A stretch of DNA of 33,521 bases from Clostridium sp. (GCA_022773025.1 JALEZF010000077.1:1-33521), one strand, 5' to 3'. Counted from the first letter of the stretch, positions 1-9,033 are shown. Notes: generated by a model from the letters alone, not told the origin. Made by a program: numbers and translations.

Positions 1-46
1 TAACCACTTCCATTTCATTTTGTGCTTCTCTTCTTTCGTTTATCAT
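1..46 (-). CDS. 5' end of an unidentified gene (runs off the left edge); possible transposase
   Basis: Only the first 15 codons are inside the window, reading MINERREAQNEMEVV. The ATG at 46 is preceded by a GGGGG ribosome binding site with 8 bases of spacing. An in-frame ATG 15 bases upstream would be an alternative start but has no binding site of its own. The gene lies downstream of, and on the same strand as, the prsA terminators. In many Firmicutes spoVT follows mfd/prsA, but this N-terminus does not look like SpoVT. The charged lead-in ending in E-M-E-V-V resembles the first residues of some IS1182-type transposases. That is a weak resemblance from memory, and the product should be treated as unknown. 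Confidence 0.4.
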   Translation of the reverse strand, partial: MINERREAQNEMEVV

Positions 47-111
47 TGGCAAAACCCCCATGTAATAAATTAATATATCTTAAATTATATTACATATTTG
101 TATAAAATTAA

Positions 112-168
112 AGACTGCTGACACTTTGTCAGCAGTCTGAAAAGAGACCGTCATAAACGGTCTCTTTT
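112..168 (-). terminator. Tandem intrinsic terminators after prsA
   Basis: Two hairpins follow one another on the minus strand downstream of the prsA stop. The first (140-168) has an 11-bp perfect stem with core GAGACCG/CGGTCTC and a 7-base loop. The second (112-138) has a 12-bp perfect stem (AGACTGCTGACA/TGTCAGCAGTCT), a 3-base loop, and is followed by TTTAATTTT. The pair should stop transcription before the gene at the left edge. Confidence 0.85.
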
Positions 169-175
169 GAAAATC

Positions 176-1216
176 CTATTGATTTAAATTCTTTTCATTT
201 ATCTCAACTTTTAATTCTTTTTTCCACTCATCTACAGTATTGGTGTAAATCTCATTTTGTTTAGTTTGAAGAAGATAAGTCTTTATTTGATCCTTAACTT
301 CATCTAAAGATTTAACTACTGGATCAGCCTTGATTCCAGTTGCTTTGATTATATGGTATCCAAACTGAGTCTTAACTGGTTCTGATATTTCGCCTTCTTT
401 AAGCTTGCTTGCTCCTGACATAAAATCTGCATCGTACTGAGTATTTGTATATTCTATAAATCCTAATTCGCCGCCCTTATCCTTAGTTCCGTCAGTTCCA
501 TATTCTGCTGCTAAAGTTTTGAAATCTCCACCATTATCAAGCTTTGTCTTTACCTCTTGTGCTTTTTTAAGAGAAGCATCAAAATCTATATCTCCATTAG
601 AATTCTTTTCAGCAATTAATATATGATATAGTGTAGCACCTGGTTGTGTTGTGAACTTACTATCTTTATTTTCATTATAATATGTTTCAATGTCGCTGTC
701 TTCTACAGTAACATCCTTTAATATATATTCCTCAACCTTTTGAGCTATTATGCTGTTCTTTATTGCAGCTTTTAATGAGTCTTCTGTAAGCTTAGAGTCC
801 TCTAATGCACTTTTGAATTTTTCCTCATCTCCAAAAGCAGCTTTCATACTTTCAAATTGAGTTTCTATTTCTTTGTTTAGTTCATCTTCTGCTGGAACTA
901 ATCCTAGTTCATCAGCTTTCTTCAAATATACCTTTTCAAGAACCATAGAGTCTAGCATACTTTTCTTTTGCTTATTGAATGCCTCACTAGTTTTGCTGTC
1001 TGACATATAGTTGTCACCATATTGCTGTGCATATTGTTCCTTTAGATATTCTAATTCCTTATCTAAATCTCCATAAGTTATTTTTTCCGAACCTATTTTT
1101 GCAACTACACTTTTATTTATAGCCTCTGGAGTTTTCTCTATCAAATTACATCCTGCTACAGCTGTTGATAGCATTGCTACAAGAGCTACAGCTATTATTT
1201 TTTTAGTATTTTTCAC
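176..1216 (-). CDS. prsA: PrsA-type peptidyl-prolyl cis-trans isomerase lipoprotein (parvulin family)
   Basis: Extracytoplasmic foldase expected to help secreted proteins fold on the outer face of the membrane. The 346-aa product starts with a lipoprotein signal: KK at 5-6, a hydrophobic stretch 7-21, and lipobox VAGC with the lipidated Cys at 23. Residues 35-190 look like a SurA/PrsA-type helical chaperone region. Residues about 194-295 form a parvulin (PpiC) domain with YHIL (197-200), GGELGF (248-253) and GYHII (286-290). The start codon is GTG, preceded by GGGGGAAGTAAA. A promoter-like TTGAAG-17 bp-TATAAT sits 45-73 bases upstream, so the gene can be transcribed separately from mfd. It is followed by two terminators. 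The family is clear. Whether it is the only PrsA of the cell cannot be told. Confidence 0.92.
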   Translation of the reverse strand: MKNTKKIIAVALVAMLSTAVAGCNLIEKTPEAINKSVVAKIGSEKITYGDLDKELEYLKEQYAQQYGDNYMSDSKTSEAFNKQKKSMLDSMVLEKVYLKKADELGLVPAEDELNKEIETQFESMKAAFGDEEKFKSALEDSKLTEDSLKAAIKNSIIAQKVEEYILKDVTVEDSDIETYYNENKDSKFTTQPGATLYHILIAEKNSNGDIDFDASLKKAQEVKTKLDNGGDFKTLAAEYGTDGTKDKGGELGFIEYTNTQYDADFMSGASKLKEGEISEPVKTQFGYHIIKATGIKADPVVKSLDEVKDQIKTYLLQTKQNEIYTNTVDEWKKELKVEINEKNLNQ

Positions 1217-1260
1217 TTTACTTCCCCCGCTTCATATTTTAATTTATAAGCACTTATTTT

Positions 1261-1289
1261 ATTATAAAGTTTTTAATTTGGTTCTTCAA
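1261..1289 (-). promoter_or_regulatory. Predicted sigma-A promoter of prsA
   Basis: On the minus strand -35 TTGAAG (1289-1284), a 17-bp spacer and -10 TATAAT (1266-1261). The site overlaps a 9-bp imperfectly placed inverted repeat (TTTAATTTG/CAAATTAAA) that might act at the end of the mfd transcript but lacks a U-tract. Confidence 0.6.
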
Positions 1290-1345
1290 ATTAAATTTTT
1301 ATAAACAGTTTCATTATATCATCATATTGTGAATTGTACAATTTT

Positions 1346-4300
1346 TTACAAAGCTTCAGCTTTTAAGTATTCCATGAGATTCTTAAATATACCAAGCATA
1401 TCTTCTCTATTTATTGTTTGAAGCTTAAATCCAAAAGCTGGTTTCTCCCCAAGCTTAAATATTATATTTTTATTATACTTTTTCATTATGGCTTTCATAA
1501 TCTTATCATTAAAGCTGTTTCTTGAATCAAATTGAAATACTACTTCTTGACCCTTTTCCCTGATTTCTTCAATACCAAAATCCTTAGCCATACTTCTTAT
1601 GTAAGCTATATTCATAAGGTTATATACAGGGTCTGGAATTGTTGAGAATCTATCCTCTAACTCCTCCTTTATATCCATCAGATCATCAAAGCTATCTATA
1701 GCAGCTATCTTCTTATATACCTCAATCTTTTGAATCTCATCATCGATATACTTGTCAGGTATATATGCATCAACTTTTACATCCATAACAGTTTCTATCG
1801 GTTCTTTTTCTATATCTCCCTTTATGAGTTTTATTGTATCTTCAAGCATCCTACAATACAAGTCATAACCTATTGTGGCCATATGCCCATGCTGTGCTGA
1901 CCCCATCATGTTTCCAGCACCTCTTATCTCTAAGTCTCTCATGGCAATCTTGAACCCTGATCCAAGTTCTGTAAAATCCTTTAATGCTTTTAGCCTTTTT
2001 TCTGCTACCTCTGTTAGAATTTTATCCTTTCTATAGGTAAAATATGCATAGGCTATTCTATCGGACCTTCCTACTCTTCCTCTAAGCTGATAAAGTTGAG
2101 ATAGTCCCATTCTGTCTGAGTCATAGATTATGATAGTATTGACATTTTGTATGTCTATTCCTGTCTCTATGATAGTTGTACATACTAATATGTTTATTTC
2201 ATTTTCTATAAATTTCATCATGACATCTTCTAATTCTCTTTCCGTCATCTGTCCATGTGCTATCCCTACATTGGCTTCCGGAACAAGTTTTTGAAGATAG
2301 GATGCCATATTCTTTATATCCTCCACCCTATTGTAGACGAAGTATACTTGACCCTTCCTATTAATTTCTCTTAAAATAGCATCTTTTATAAGCTGATCAT
2401 TATACTCAACTACATAGGTTTGAATCGGATATCTCTCCTCTGGAGGAGTTTCAATTACACTTATATCTCTTACCCCTGTAAGTGACATATGAAGAGTTCT
2501 TGGAATAGGTGTTGCACTTAGTGTAACTACGTCTATATTTTTCTTTAAGCTCTTTATCTTTTCTTTCTGGGTAACTCCAAATCTCTGCTCTTCATCTATT
2601 ATAAGAAGTCCTAAATCTTTAAACTCTATATCTTTTGATACAAGTCTATGGGTTCCTACAAGAATATCTACATTTCCCTCCTTCACAGCCTTTAATGTTG
2701 TTTTTTGCTGTGTTGTAGTCCTAAATCTACTTATCATGTCTATTCTCATAGGGAAATCAGAAAATCTCTTTTTCATATTCGTGTAGTGCTGCTCTGCAAG
2801 TATAGTAGTAGGCACTAGAAAGGCCACTTGTTTTCCATCCATAACTGCTTTAAATGCAGCTCTCAATGCTACTTCCGTCTTTCCATAACCAACATCTCCA
2901 CATATAAGTCTGTCCATAGGCTTATCAGACTCCATGTCCTTCTTTATTTCTTCTAAAGATGTAAGTTGGTCCGGTGTCTCTTGAAATGGGAATTCATCTT
3001 CAAACTGTCTTTGCCAAGGTGTATCCTTGGAAAACTTATATCCTTTTAAGGTAGCTCTGGAAGCATAAAGCTTAACTAAGTCACCAGCTATTTCATTGAT
3101 TGACTTTCTAGCCTTTGCCTTAGCTTTAGTCCATTCACTTCCACCGAGTTTATTTACCTTTGGTGCCTTCCCCTCACTACCTATATACTTTTGAACCAAA
3201 TCAAGCTGATCTACTGGTACATAGAGTTGGTCTCCTTTGTCATAGGTTATATCTAGATAGTCCCTCTTCTTTCCTTGAACCTCTATCTGTTTTATACCTT
3301 TGTATACACCTATTCCATGGTTTGTGTGAACTACATAATCCCCTGGCTTCAGTTCTGCAAAGCTCTTAATCTTAGAAGCTCCTTTTTGTTTAGTTACTCT
3401 CTTTGATGTTTTTCTTTTAGCTTTTCCGAACACCTCTTGATCGGATATAACACATACTTTAAATTCAGGATACTCATATCCCTTCAAAAGGTTTCCAAAG
3501 GTCACCACAACTTCTCCGAATCCTATATTATCTACAGAATCACTGTAATGAGCCTCTACTCCTCGATCTCTAAGGGTGTCTACAAGCCTTTCTCCCCTAG
3601 GTCTTGTACCCGAAAGAATTAGTGTCCTATATCCATTTTGTTTTTTAGCCTTTATATCTTCAATGAGAAGGTCTAACTGTCCATGATAGCTACTTGGAGT
3701 TATCTGTGAAAAATTATTTAATGCCCTTGGTTTCAGTATACTTGTACTTTTAGCTATAGCTTCTATAGTGAATACTTTCCCAAGCTCTAGAGTTTCCATA
3801 AGCATTTCTTTTTGAATCAATAAATCTCCCTGTTTTGGAAGTATGTCTCCTCTTTGTAGAAAGGCGCTGTAACTGTATTCAAATTCTGTATATACACTTT
3901 CTAGCTTTCCGCTACATCTTTGAATATCATCTACTATGATATAGCTGTCTCCTATATAATCAAAAAACGTAGATGTCTTTTCAAAAAAATAAGGTATATA
4001 ACTCTCAATAGTTTCAAAGGAGCTTATCTCTTTAAGTTCTTCTAAGTTTCTTTTTACGATTCCCTTTATCTTGTCTAGAAGAGCCTTATTCTTTTTATTT
4101 TCCTTTTGTGAAATAAACTTTTGAAAATCTTCTTCTATAGCATCATAACCTCTTAAGATATCTTGATTCTTTAGGATGATTTCCTTAGCAGGAAAAATTT
4201 CTATCCTTGTAACCTTGTCTATACTTCTTTGAGATTCTACGTTGAAAGTTCTTATGGAATCTATCTCATCATCAAAAAGTTCAATTCTATAAGGATAAAC

Positions 4301-4864
4301 TGATATTGTAGGAAATATATCTAGTATTCCTCCTCTTATAGAAAACTGGCCCTTGCCATCCACCATATCCATTCTTTCATAGCCGCATTGTACCAGTCTT
4401 TCAGCTAGTTCTAGCATATCTATCTGCTTTCCTACTTTAAGAGTTGTTGTGTACTCCTTGAAAAGTTCTATAGGTGTATATCTAGGACTTAGAACCTCTA
4501 TGGAGGTTACTATTATCTTTTTCCCTTTAGACACCATCTCTTTTATTACTTTAAGTCTTTCCCATCTCAAATCACCTGATATAGCATCTACATTGTAGAA
4601 TACTACATCTTTGGATGGAAAGTAATAAACTTCATTTATATAAAAGCTTAAGTCCTCATAAAGATTTTTAGCCTCCATATCACTATTTGTGAATATAAAT
4701 AAAGGCTTGTCTATACCCTCATATATACCGTTTATTATGTATGAACGTGCCGATTCAGATATCCCATATATACCTATAGGAAATCTTTCATCTCTCACTT
4801 GTTCCATCAAATCTTCATATTTATTGTCTTTTTTAAAAGGCTTCATCAGCCCCTCAAGTCTCAC
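1346..4864 (-). CDS. mfd: Transcription-repair coupling factor Mfd
   Basis: ATP-dependent translocase that pushes stalled RNA polymerase off DNA lesions and recruits UvrA for excision repair. The 1172-aa length is typical. Visible domains are an N-terminal UvrB-like region (about 1-330), a CarD-like RNA-polymerase interaction domain starting near residue 505 (LKPGDYVVHTNHGIGVYKG), a helicase core with Walker A GDVGYGKT (656-663), Walker B DEEQ (757-760) and SATPIPRT (783-790), helicase motifs near 895-940 including RGRVGRSDR, and a C-terminal TRCF regulatory domain. The start is GTG at 4864 with AAGGCGGTGATT about 8 bases upstream. An in-frame ATG six codons in has GAGGGG only 3 bases before it and is less likely. 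It sits between pth and prsA as in many Firmicutes. The small fin gene found before mfd in Bacillus is absent. Confidence 0.98.
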   Translation of the reverse strand: MRLEGLMKPFKKDNKYEDLMEQVRDERFPIGIYGISESARSYIINGIYEGIDKPLFIFTNSDMEAKNLYEDLSFYINEVYYFPSKDVVFYNVDAISGDLRWERLKVIKEMVSKGKKIIVTSIEVLSPRYTPIELFKEYTTTLKVGKQIDMLELAERLVQCGYERMDMVDGKGQFSIRGGILDIFPTISVYPYRIELFDDEIDSIRTFNVESQRSIDKVTRIEIFPAKEIILKNQDILRGYDAIEEDFQKFISQKENKKNKALLDKIKGIVKRNLEELKEISSFETIESYIPYFFEKTSTFFDYIGDSYIIVDDIQRCSGKLESVYTEFEYSYSAFLQRGDILPKQGDLLIQKEMLMETLELGKVFTIEAIAKSTSILKPRALNNFSQITPSSYHGQLDLLIEDIKAKKQNGYRTLILSGTRPRGERLVDTLRDRGVEAHYSDSVDNIGFGEVVVTFGNLLKGYEYPEFKVCVISDQEVFGKAKRKTSKRVTKQKGASKIKSFAELKPGDYVVHTNHGIGVYKGIKQIEVQGKKRDYLDITYDKGDQLYVPVDQLDLVQKYIGSEGKAPKVNKLGGSEWTKAKAKARKSINEIAGDLVKLYASRATLKGYKFSKDTPWQRQFEDEFPFQETPDQLTSLEEIKKDMESDKPMDRLICGDVGYGKTEVALRAAFKAVMDGKQVAFLVPTTILAEQHYTNMKKRFSDFPMRIDMISRFRTTTQQKTTLKAVKEGNVDILVGTHRLVSKDIEFKDLGLLIIDEEQRFGVTQKEKIKSLKKNIDVVTLSATPIPRTLHMSLTGVRDISVIETPPEERYPIQTYVVEYNDQLIKDAILREINRKGQVYFVYNRVEDIKNMASYLQKLVPEANVGIAHGQMTERELEDVMMKFIENEINILVCTTIIETGIDIQNVNTIIIYDSDRMGLSQLYQLRGRVGRSDRIAYAYFTYRKDKILTEVAEKRLKALKDFTELGSGFKIAMRDLEIRGAGNMMGSAQHGHMATIGYDLYCRMLEDTIKLIKGDIEKEPIETVMDVKVDAYIPDKYIDDEIQKIEVYKKIAAIDSFDDLMDIKEELEDRFSTIPDPVYNLMNIAYIRSMAKDFGIEEIREKGQEVVFQFDSRNSFNDKIMKAIMKKYNKNIIFKLGEKPAFGFKLQTINREDMLGIFKNLMEYLKAEAL

Positions 4865-4938
4865 TCTATAATCACCGCCTTATTCTTCTAACCCTATAAA
4901 ATTTATACAATATATATTTACCCTTGCCACGAGAAAAT

Positions 4939-4960
4939 GAACCTTATTTTTGTAAGGTTC
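4939..4960 (-). terminator. Hairpin between pth and mfd (weak terminator or attenuator)
   Basis: Eight-bp perfect stem GAACCTTA/TAAGGTTC with a 6-base loop, about 25 bases after the pth stop and followed on the minus strand by ATTTTCTC. The U-tract is short, so partial readthrough into mfd is likely. Confidence 0.4.
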
Positions 4961-4984
4961 TAGTATCACATCTATTTTAGATAT

Positions 4985-5560
4985 CTACTGATTTTCAGCT
5001 GCATTAAATCCATTAAATTTGTTCATAGCATCATTTGTATTTTGCATAAGTATAGTCACTGCTGCTTCTGATGATGCCTCTAAAGCTTTATTTAGGACTT
5101 CTCTCTCTTCTGGTGAAAACTTTCCAAGAACGTGGGAAACTAAATTTCCTTTTGGAGCTCCAACTCCAACCTTCACTCTAGGGAACACATCTTCACCAAG
5201 ACAGCTTATTATACTTTTGATACCATTATGACCACCGGCACTTCCCTTTGCTCTTATTCTAAGTTTTCCTATATCCAAGCTTATATCGTCATAAATCACT
5301 ACGATATCCTCATGAGGAATCTTATAAAAATTTGCAATTTCAGCTATGCTCTCGCCGCTTAAATTCATGTATGTAGTAGGTTTAAGTAACATTACCTTTT
5401 TTCCGTTTATAAAACCCTCTCCGTACATACCTTTAAATTTTGCCCTATTTACCTCAATATTATACTTTCTTGAAATAATATCTATAGCATCAAAGCCCAC
5501 ATTGTGTCTTGTGCCTTTATATTCTTCTCCCGGATTTCCAAGCCCAACAATTAAATACAT
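4985..5560 (-). CDS. pth: Peptidyl-tRNA hydrolase
   Basis: Cytosolic enzyme that releases tRNA from peptidyl-tRNA lost by the ribosome. The protein has 191 residues, the usual size. All landmark residues of the Pth family are present: N9 in GLGNPG, catalytic H19 in TRHNVGF, N66 in TYMNLSG, D91 in YDDISLDIG and N112 in GGHNG. The ATG is preceded by AGGAGGATATAGA. The position before mfd matches the purR-spoVG-glmU-prs-pth-mfd order of Firmicutes. An 8-bp inverted repeat lies about 40-60 bases upstream of the start. Confidence 0.98.
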   Translation of the reverse strand: MYLIVGLGNPGEEYKGTRHNVGFDAIDIISRKYNIEVNRAKFKGMYGEGFINGKKVMLLKPTTYMNLSGESIAEIANFYKIPHEDIVVIYDDISLDIGKLRIRAKGSAGGHNGIKSIISCLGEDVFPRVKVGVGAPKGNLVSHVLGKFSPEEREVLNKALEASSEAAVTILMQNTNDAMNKFNGFNAAENQ

Positions 5561-5596
5561 TCTATATCCTCCTATGTATTCATCAAGTTTATTTCT

Positions 5597-5617
5597 TTAG
5601 TATACCACTTATACTAA
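5597..5617. repeat. Operator-like inverted repeat upstream of pth
   Basis: Perfect inverted repeat TTAGTATA-CCACT-TATACTAA, 37-57 bases before the pth start. It has no U-tract, so a protein-binding site is more plausible than a terminator. The binding protein is unknown. Confidence 0.35.
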
Positions 5618-5642
5618 TCTATCTATAATAATTATAATATAT

Positions 5643-5672
5643 AAAAAAATTAACTCCACACTAAGTGGAGTT
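5643..5672 (-). terminator. Intrinsic terminator after the HtrA-like gene
   Basis: On the minus strand stem AACTCCAC/GTGGAGTT (8 bp, 5-base loop) followed by AATTTTTTTAT. It begins a few bases after the stop of the HtrA-like gene. Confidence 0.75.
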
Positions 5673-5678
5673 TAAATT

Positions 5679-6821
5679 TTATTTTTTTTCAGTTAATCTT
5701 ACTTTTAAATTCATATATTCACCATTTCTCCATACCTTTACTCCGACTTCATCACCTATATTATAGCCATTTAGTATGGAAATTAAATCCGAAAATTGTC
5801 TGACTTTTTTGCCAGCAAACTCTAGTATTACATCTGTAGGCTTTACACCTGCATTGTATAATGGCTGTCCCTTTAATACTTCTTGAACATAGACCCCTTC
5901 CATGGATTTGTTGGAAGACTTTATATCTCCACCCTTTAAACCTAAGGTTGGTCTTTCACCACTTTCTACTGATTTGCTTTTTGTTATGATTTCTGTAATT
6001 TCCCTTATATCAATGGCAATACCTATATTATCTGAGGAATTGCCTTGAAGTACATTCGAGCTTATTATGCCTATAGCTTCTCCATTTTCATTGCATAGCA
6101 TTCCTCCTCGATTATATTGGTTTATCTTAGCATCAGTTTTAAATACCTTATAAGCTACATCTTTTCCCTCTGCATCCTTTTGTGTCATTTTTCCACAACT
6201 GCTTATTATACCTTGAGTTGCAAAAGGGGAATTTTCTTCACCAAGGGGATTGCCTACTGCTATAACTTTGTCACCTATATTTATATTACTCATATCTGCT
6301 AATTTAATAGTTGGAAGCCCTTTTACATCAACCTTTAGAACAGCAACATCCATAGGCTTATTGGCATATAAAAGCTTTGATTTTATAGGCTTCATTCCTT
6401 GAGATGCTATCTTAACATATATATCAGCAGCATTTTCTATACTGCTATAATTGGTTACTATATAGCCCTCACTATTCATTATAACTCCTGAAGTTATCTT
6501 TCCTGTTCCAATATCAGTGAAATTTTCCCTTGAAGTACTTATTCCAACTATACACGGAGATATTTCATCTACTACAGGTTTTTGTTCTTGAGATTTATCT
6601 ATAGTCTTTTCCTCTTCTGCATTTAATGGCGAATTAGAAAATAACTTATTTGTTACATCATCGGCACTGAGTTTGCTGTCTATCACATAAGAGGCTCCGC
6701 AAGCACCTGATATAAATGCCACACCTACTACAACAACAAGTTTTATAGCTCTATGAATTTGTCTTCTTTTTCCATGCTTTTTAAATGTTATCTTACCTAT
6801 GTCATTGCTGTCTTGATCCAT
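5679..6821 (-). CDS. Membrane-anchored HtrA/DegP-like protein with inactivated S1C protease domain and PDZ domain
   Basis: The 380-aa protein has a short basic cytoplasmic N-terminus, one membrane segment (about 27-45), a trypsin-like S1C domain (about 85-285) and a C-terminal PDZ domain (about 290-375). The fold-defining segments are easy to align, but two of the three catalytic residues are gone. The TN(N/Y)HV motif reads TNYSS, so His is replaced by Ser126. The GNSGG motif reads YNRGG, so the nucleophile Ser is replaced by Arg238. The Asp in MDVAVLKVD (Asp158) remains. By homology the protein cannot be a conventional serine protease, and a chaperone, scaffold or sensor role is inference. 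The ATG at 6821 is chosen because AGGAGGTG lies 6 bases upstream. A GTG three codons earlier overlaps that site. The gene follows the kinase gene by 94 bases with no terminator between, so co-expression is likely. Confidence 0.88.
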   Translation of the reverse strand: MDQDSNDIGKITFKKHGKRRQIHRAIKLVVVVGVAFISGACGASYVIDSKLSADDVTNKLFSNSPLNAEEEKTIDKSQEQKPVVDEISPCIVGISTSRENFTDIGTGKITSGVIMNSEGYIVTNYSSIENAADIYVKIASQGMKPIKSKLLYANKPMDVAVLKVDVKGLPTIKLADMSNINIGDKVIAVGNPLGEENSPFATQGIISSCGKMTQKDAEGKDVAYKVFKTDAKINQYNRGGMLCNENGEAIGIISSNVLQGNSSDNIGIAIDIREITEIITKSKSVESGERPTLGLKGGDIKSSNKSMEGVYVQEVLKGQPLYNAGVKPTDVILEFAGKKVRQFSDLISILNGYNIGDEVGVKVWRNGEYMNLKVRLTEKK

Positions 6822-6915
6822 AAAGCACACCTCCTATAATTTCAAAGAGATTATATATTATCAATTTAAACTCAATATGAACAATGTATGATTTATATAT
6901 AAAGATTTACTACAG

Positions 6916-8346
6916 CTAAACTTTAGTCAAAGTGAAAGTAAATATAACTCCCTCTTCCTTATCTTTATTCTTATTCTCTACCCATATATCTTCTCCAAGC
7001 TGAGTGAGAATATTTCTAACTATAGGAAGTCCTAGTCCTGTGCTGACTTTAGAAGTTCTAGACTTATCTCCCTTATAAAATCTATCCCATATATGAACTA
7101 TATCTTCTTCACTTATTGGAGGACCATCATTATACACAGATACCTGAACTTTATCACCCTTATCCTTTATCGTAACCTTAATAATACCATTGTCCTTTGC
7201 ATATTTAAGTGCATTATCTAAAAGATTTGTTACAACTTGAATCATTCTATCTCTGTCTCCAGCCACGTAAATATGGTCTTCCGGAAAAATTACATCCACT
7301 TTTAGCTTTTTATCATTTATTCTCTGCTCAAACTTTATTACACAAACTTTTACTATTTCAATTATATCAAGCTCCACTATTCTAAGTGAGAATTTTCCCG
7401 ACTCCATGGATGCTAAATCTAAAAGGTCATTAACAAGCCTTGTAAGCCTTTGAATTTCATCATAGGCTATATTTAGATAATAGCTTTCTTTTCCCTTAGG
7501 TATCACTCCATCAAGAACACCGCCTATAAAGCCTTTTATAGAGGTTATAGGTGATCGTAATTCATGGGATACATTAGACATAAACTCTCGTCGATTTTTT
7601 TCTACCTGCTCTAGGGAATCTGCCATTATATTAAAGGAAGTTGCAAGCTCACCTATCTCATCATTAGAATCTATATAAGCTCTTCTTTCTACTTCTCCCT
7701 TTGCTATTCTTCTAGCCGCTATATTTATCTTTGACAAAGGAGTTATAAGTATCCTTTGAGCAAAATAATATATTACTATACTTGAAAAAACAATAGCTAA
7801 AATGGCACACATCCATATGATTGCATAAACCTTAGTCAGTGGTGATTTTATCTGATCTAATGGTGTATGCATGAATATTACTCCTCTAAAGGTATCTGAT
7901 ACAAAAATGGGGTTTATATATATATAACATGGAGAATTAAAGGGTTCATCAAACTTACCCTTCTTCTCAATAGAACGACCTTCTCTAAGTTCATCCATTT
8001 CTTTTATATTAAGATTTGTGAACATGAGATTTTTGTAGTCCTCTGAAGAAACCTGATATACATAACCCATGGCATCAGTTAAAACTATATCTGCTCCTAA
8101 AGTTGATTGAGCAAAACTCAAATCTGCCTTTAATTTATTAAGAGCAGATTCCTGCTGTTCATCTATATATATCATAGCTGAAGTAGCAATTGTCTTTCCC
8201 TGCTTATCTAAAAGAGATTTCCTCTCTTCAAAATAATATCCTTCAAACCATATTGATAGAAAGCTAGCCATTATTATAAAACTCACAGCTATTATAGTAG
8301 TAAAGGTGACTATCATCTTAGAAACTAAGCTGTTTTTAACTAACAT
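6916..8346 (-). CDS. Sensor histidine kinase (HAMP, HisKA, HATPase_c)
   Basis: Membrane kinase of a two-component system. The 476-aa protein has TM1 (about 12-32), an extracytoplasmic sensor region (33-170), TM2 (about 173-195), a HAMP linker (about 196-248), a HisKA domain with the phosphorylated His261 in SHELRSPI, and an ATPase domain with N-box NLLDNALKYA (374-383), NDGPP (406-410) and GLGLPIV (437-443). All catalytic motifs are intact. Its ATG follows the response-regulator stop with no base between (TAGATG), so the two are translationally coupled. The signal is unknown. The following HtrA-like gene suggests an envelope-stress theme comparable to CssRS of Bacillus subtilis, which is inference from context. 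Confidence 0.95.
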   Translation of the reverse strand: MLVKNSLVSKMIVTFTTIIAVSFIIMASFLSIWFEGYYFEERKSLLDKQGKTIATSAMIYIDEQQESALNKLKADLSFAQSTLGADIVLTDAMGYVYQVSSEDYKNLMFTNLNIKEMDELREGRSIEKKGKFDEPFNSPCYIYINPIFVSDTFRGVIFMHTPLDQIKSPLTKVYAIIWMCAILAIVFSSIVIYYFAQRILITPLSKINIAARRIAKGEVERRAYIDSNDEIGELATSFNIMADSLEQVEKNRREFMSNVSHELRSPITSIKGFIGGVLDGVIPKGKESYYLNIAYDEIQRLTRLVNDLLDLASMESGKFSLRIVELDIIEIVKVCVIKFEQRINDKKLKVDVIFPEDHIYVAGDRDRMIQVVTNLLDNALKYAKDNGIIKVTIKDKGDKVQVSVYNDGPPISEEDIVHIWDRFYKGDKSRTSKVSTGLGLPIVRNILTQLGEDIWVENKNKDKEEGVIFTFTLTKV

Positions 8347-9033
8347 CTATTTCACCTCAAATTTGTACCCTACTCCCCATACTGTTTCTAATTGCCAGTT
8401 CATTCCACCATTAAGTTTTTCTCTAAGTCTCTTTATATGGACATCCACTGTTCTTGAATCTCCTGGGTAGTCATATCCCCAAACTTCACATAGAAGCTGT
8501 TCTCTTGTAAATACTCTATTTTTGTTACTTGCTAAATAATGAAGAAGTTCGAATTCCTTTGGAGGCATCTTTATCTCTTCACCTTTATAGGTAACTGTGT
8601 ATGAGTTCACATCTATGGTAAGCTCTTGGAAGTTTAGAGTTTCCTTTCCGCTTCCCTCTACGTTGTATCTTCTCATTACAGCCTTAACCCTTGCAAGCAT
8701 TTCCTTTGGTTCAAAAGGCTTAACTATGTAGTCATCAGCTCCTAGTTCAAGTCCAAGAACCTTATCAAAAGTGTCTCCCTTTGCAGTTATCATTATAACT
8801 GGAGTTTCCCCATCTCTTCTTATCCATTTAAGTACATCTATTCCGTCCACATGAGGAAGCATTATGTCTAAAAGAACCAAATCAGGTTTGTATTCTAAAT
8901 ACACCTCTTGAGCCTTTTTTCCATCATGACAAAGCATAGTGTCATAACCAGAACTTTCAAGATACATTTTTATAACTTCACATATATTTTCATCGTCATC
9001 AACAACTAATATTTTACCTATAGTACCATCCAT
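8347..9033 (-). CDS. OmpR/PhoB-family response regulator
   Basis: DNA-binding partner of the adjacent kinase. The 228-aa protein has a receiver domain with the acidic pocket DDD (12-14), phosphoacceptor Asp56 in LLDIMLP, Thr83 and Lys105 (VKPF). A C-terminal winged helix (about 135-225) carries the usual family pattern RTVDVHIKRLREKL. The start ATG has AAGGAGTGAATTAAA before it. It is the first gene of the regulator-kinase pair, separated from prs by the prs terminator. Target genes cannot be named, but the HtrA-like gene downstream is the obvious candidate. Confidence 0.96.
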   Translation of the reverse strand: MDGTIGKILVVDDDENICEVIKMYLESSGYDTMLCHDGKKAQEVYLEYKPDLVLLDIMLPHVDGIDVLKWIRRDGETPVIMITAKGDTFDKVLGLELGADDYIVKPFEPKEMLARVKAVMRRYNVEGSGKETLNFQELTIDVNSYTVTYKGEEIKMPPKEFELLHYLASNKNRVFTREQLLCEVWGYDYPGDSRTVDVHIKRLREKLNGGMNWQLETVWGVGYKFEVK

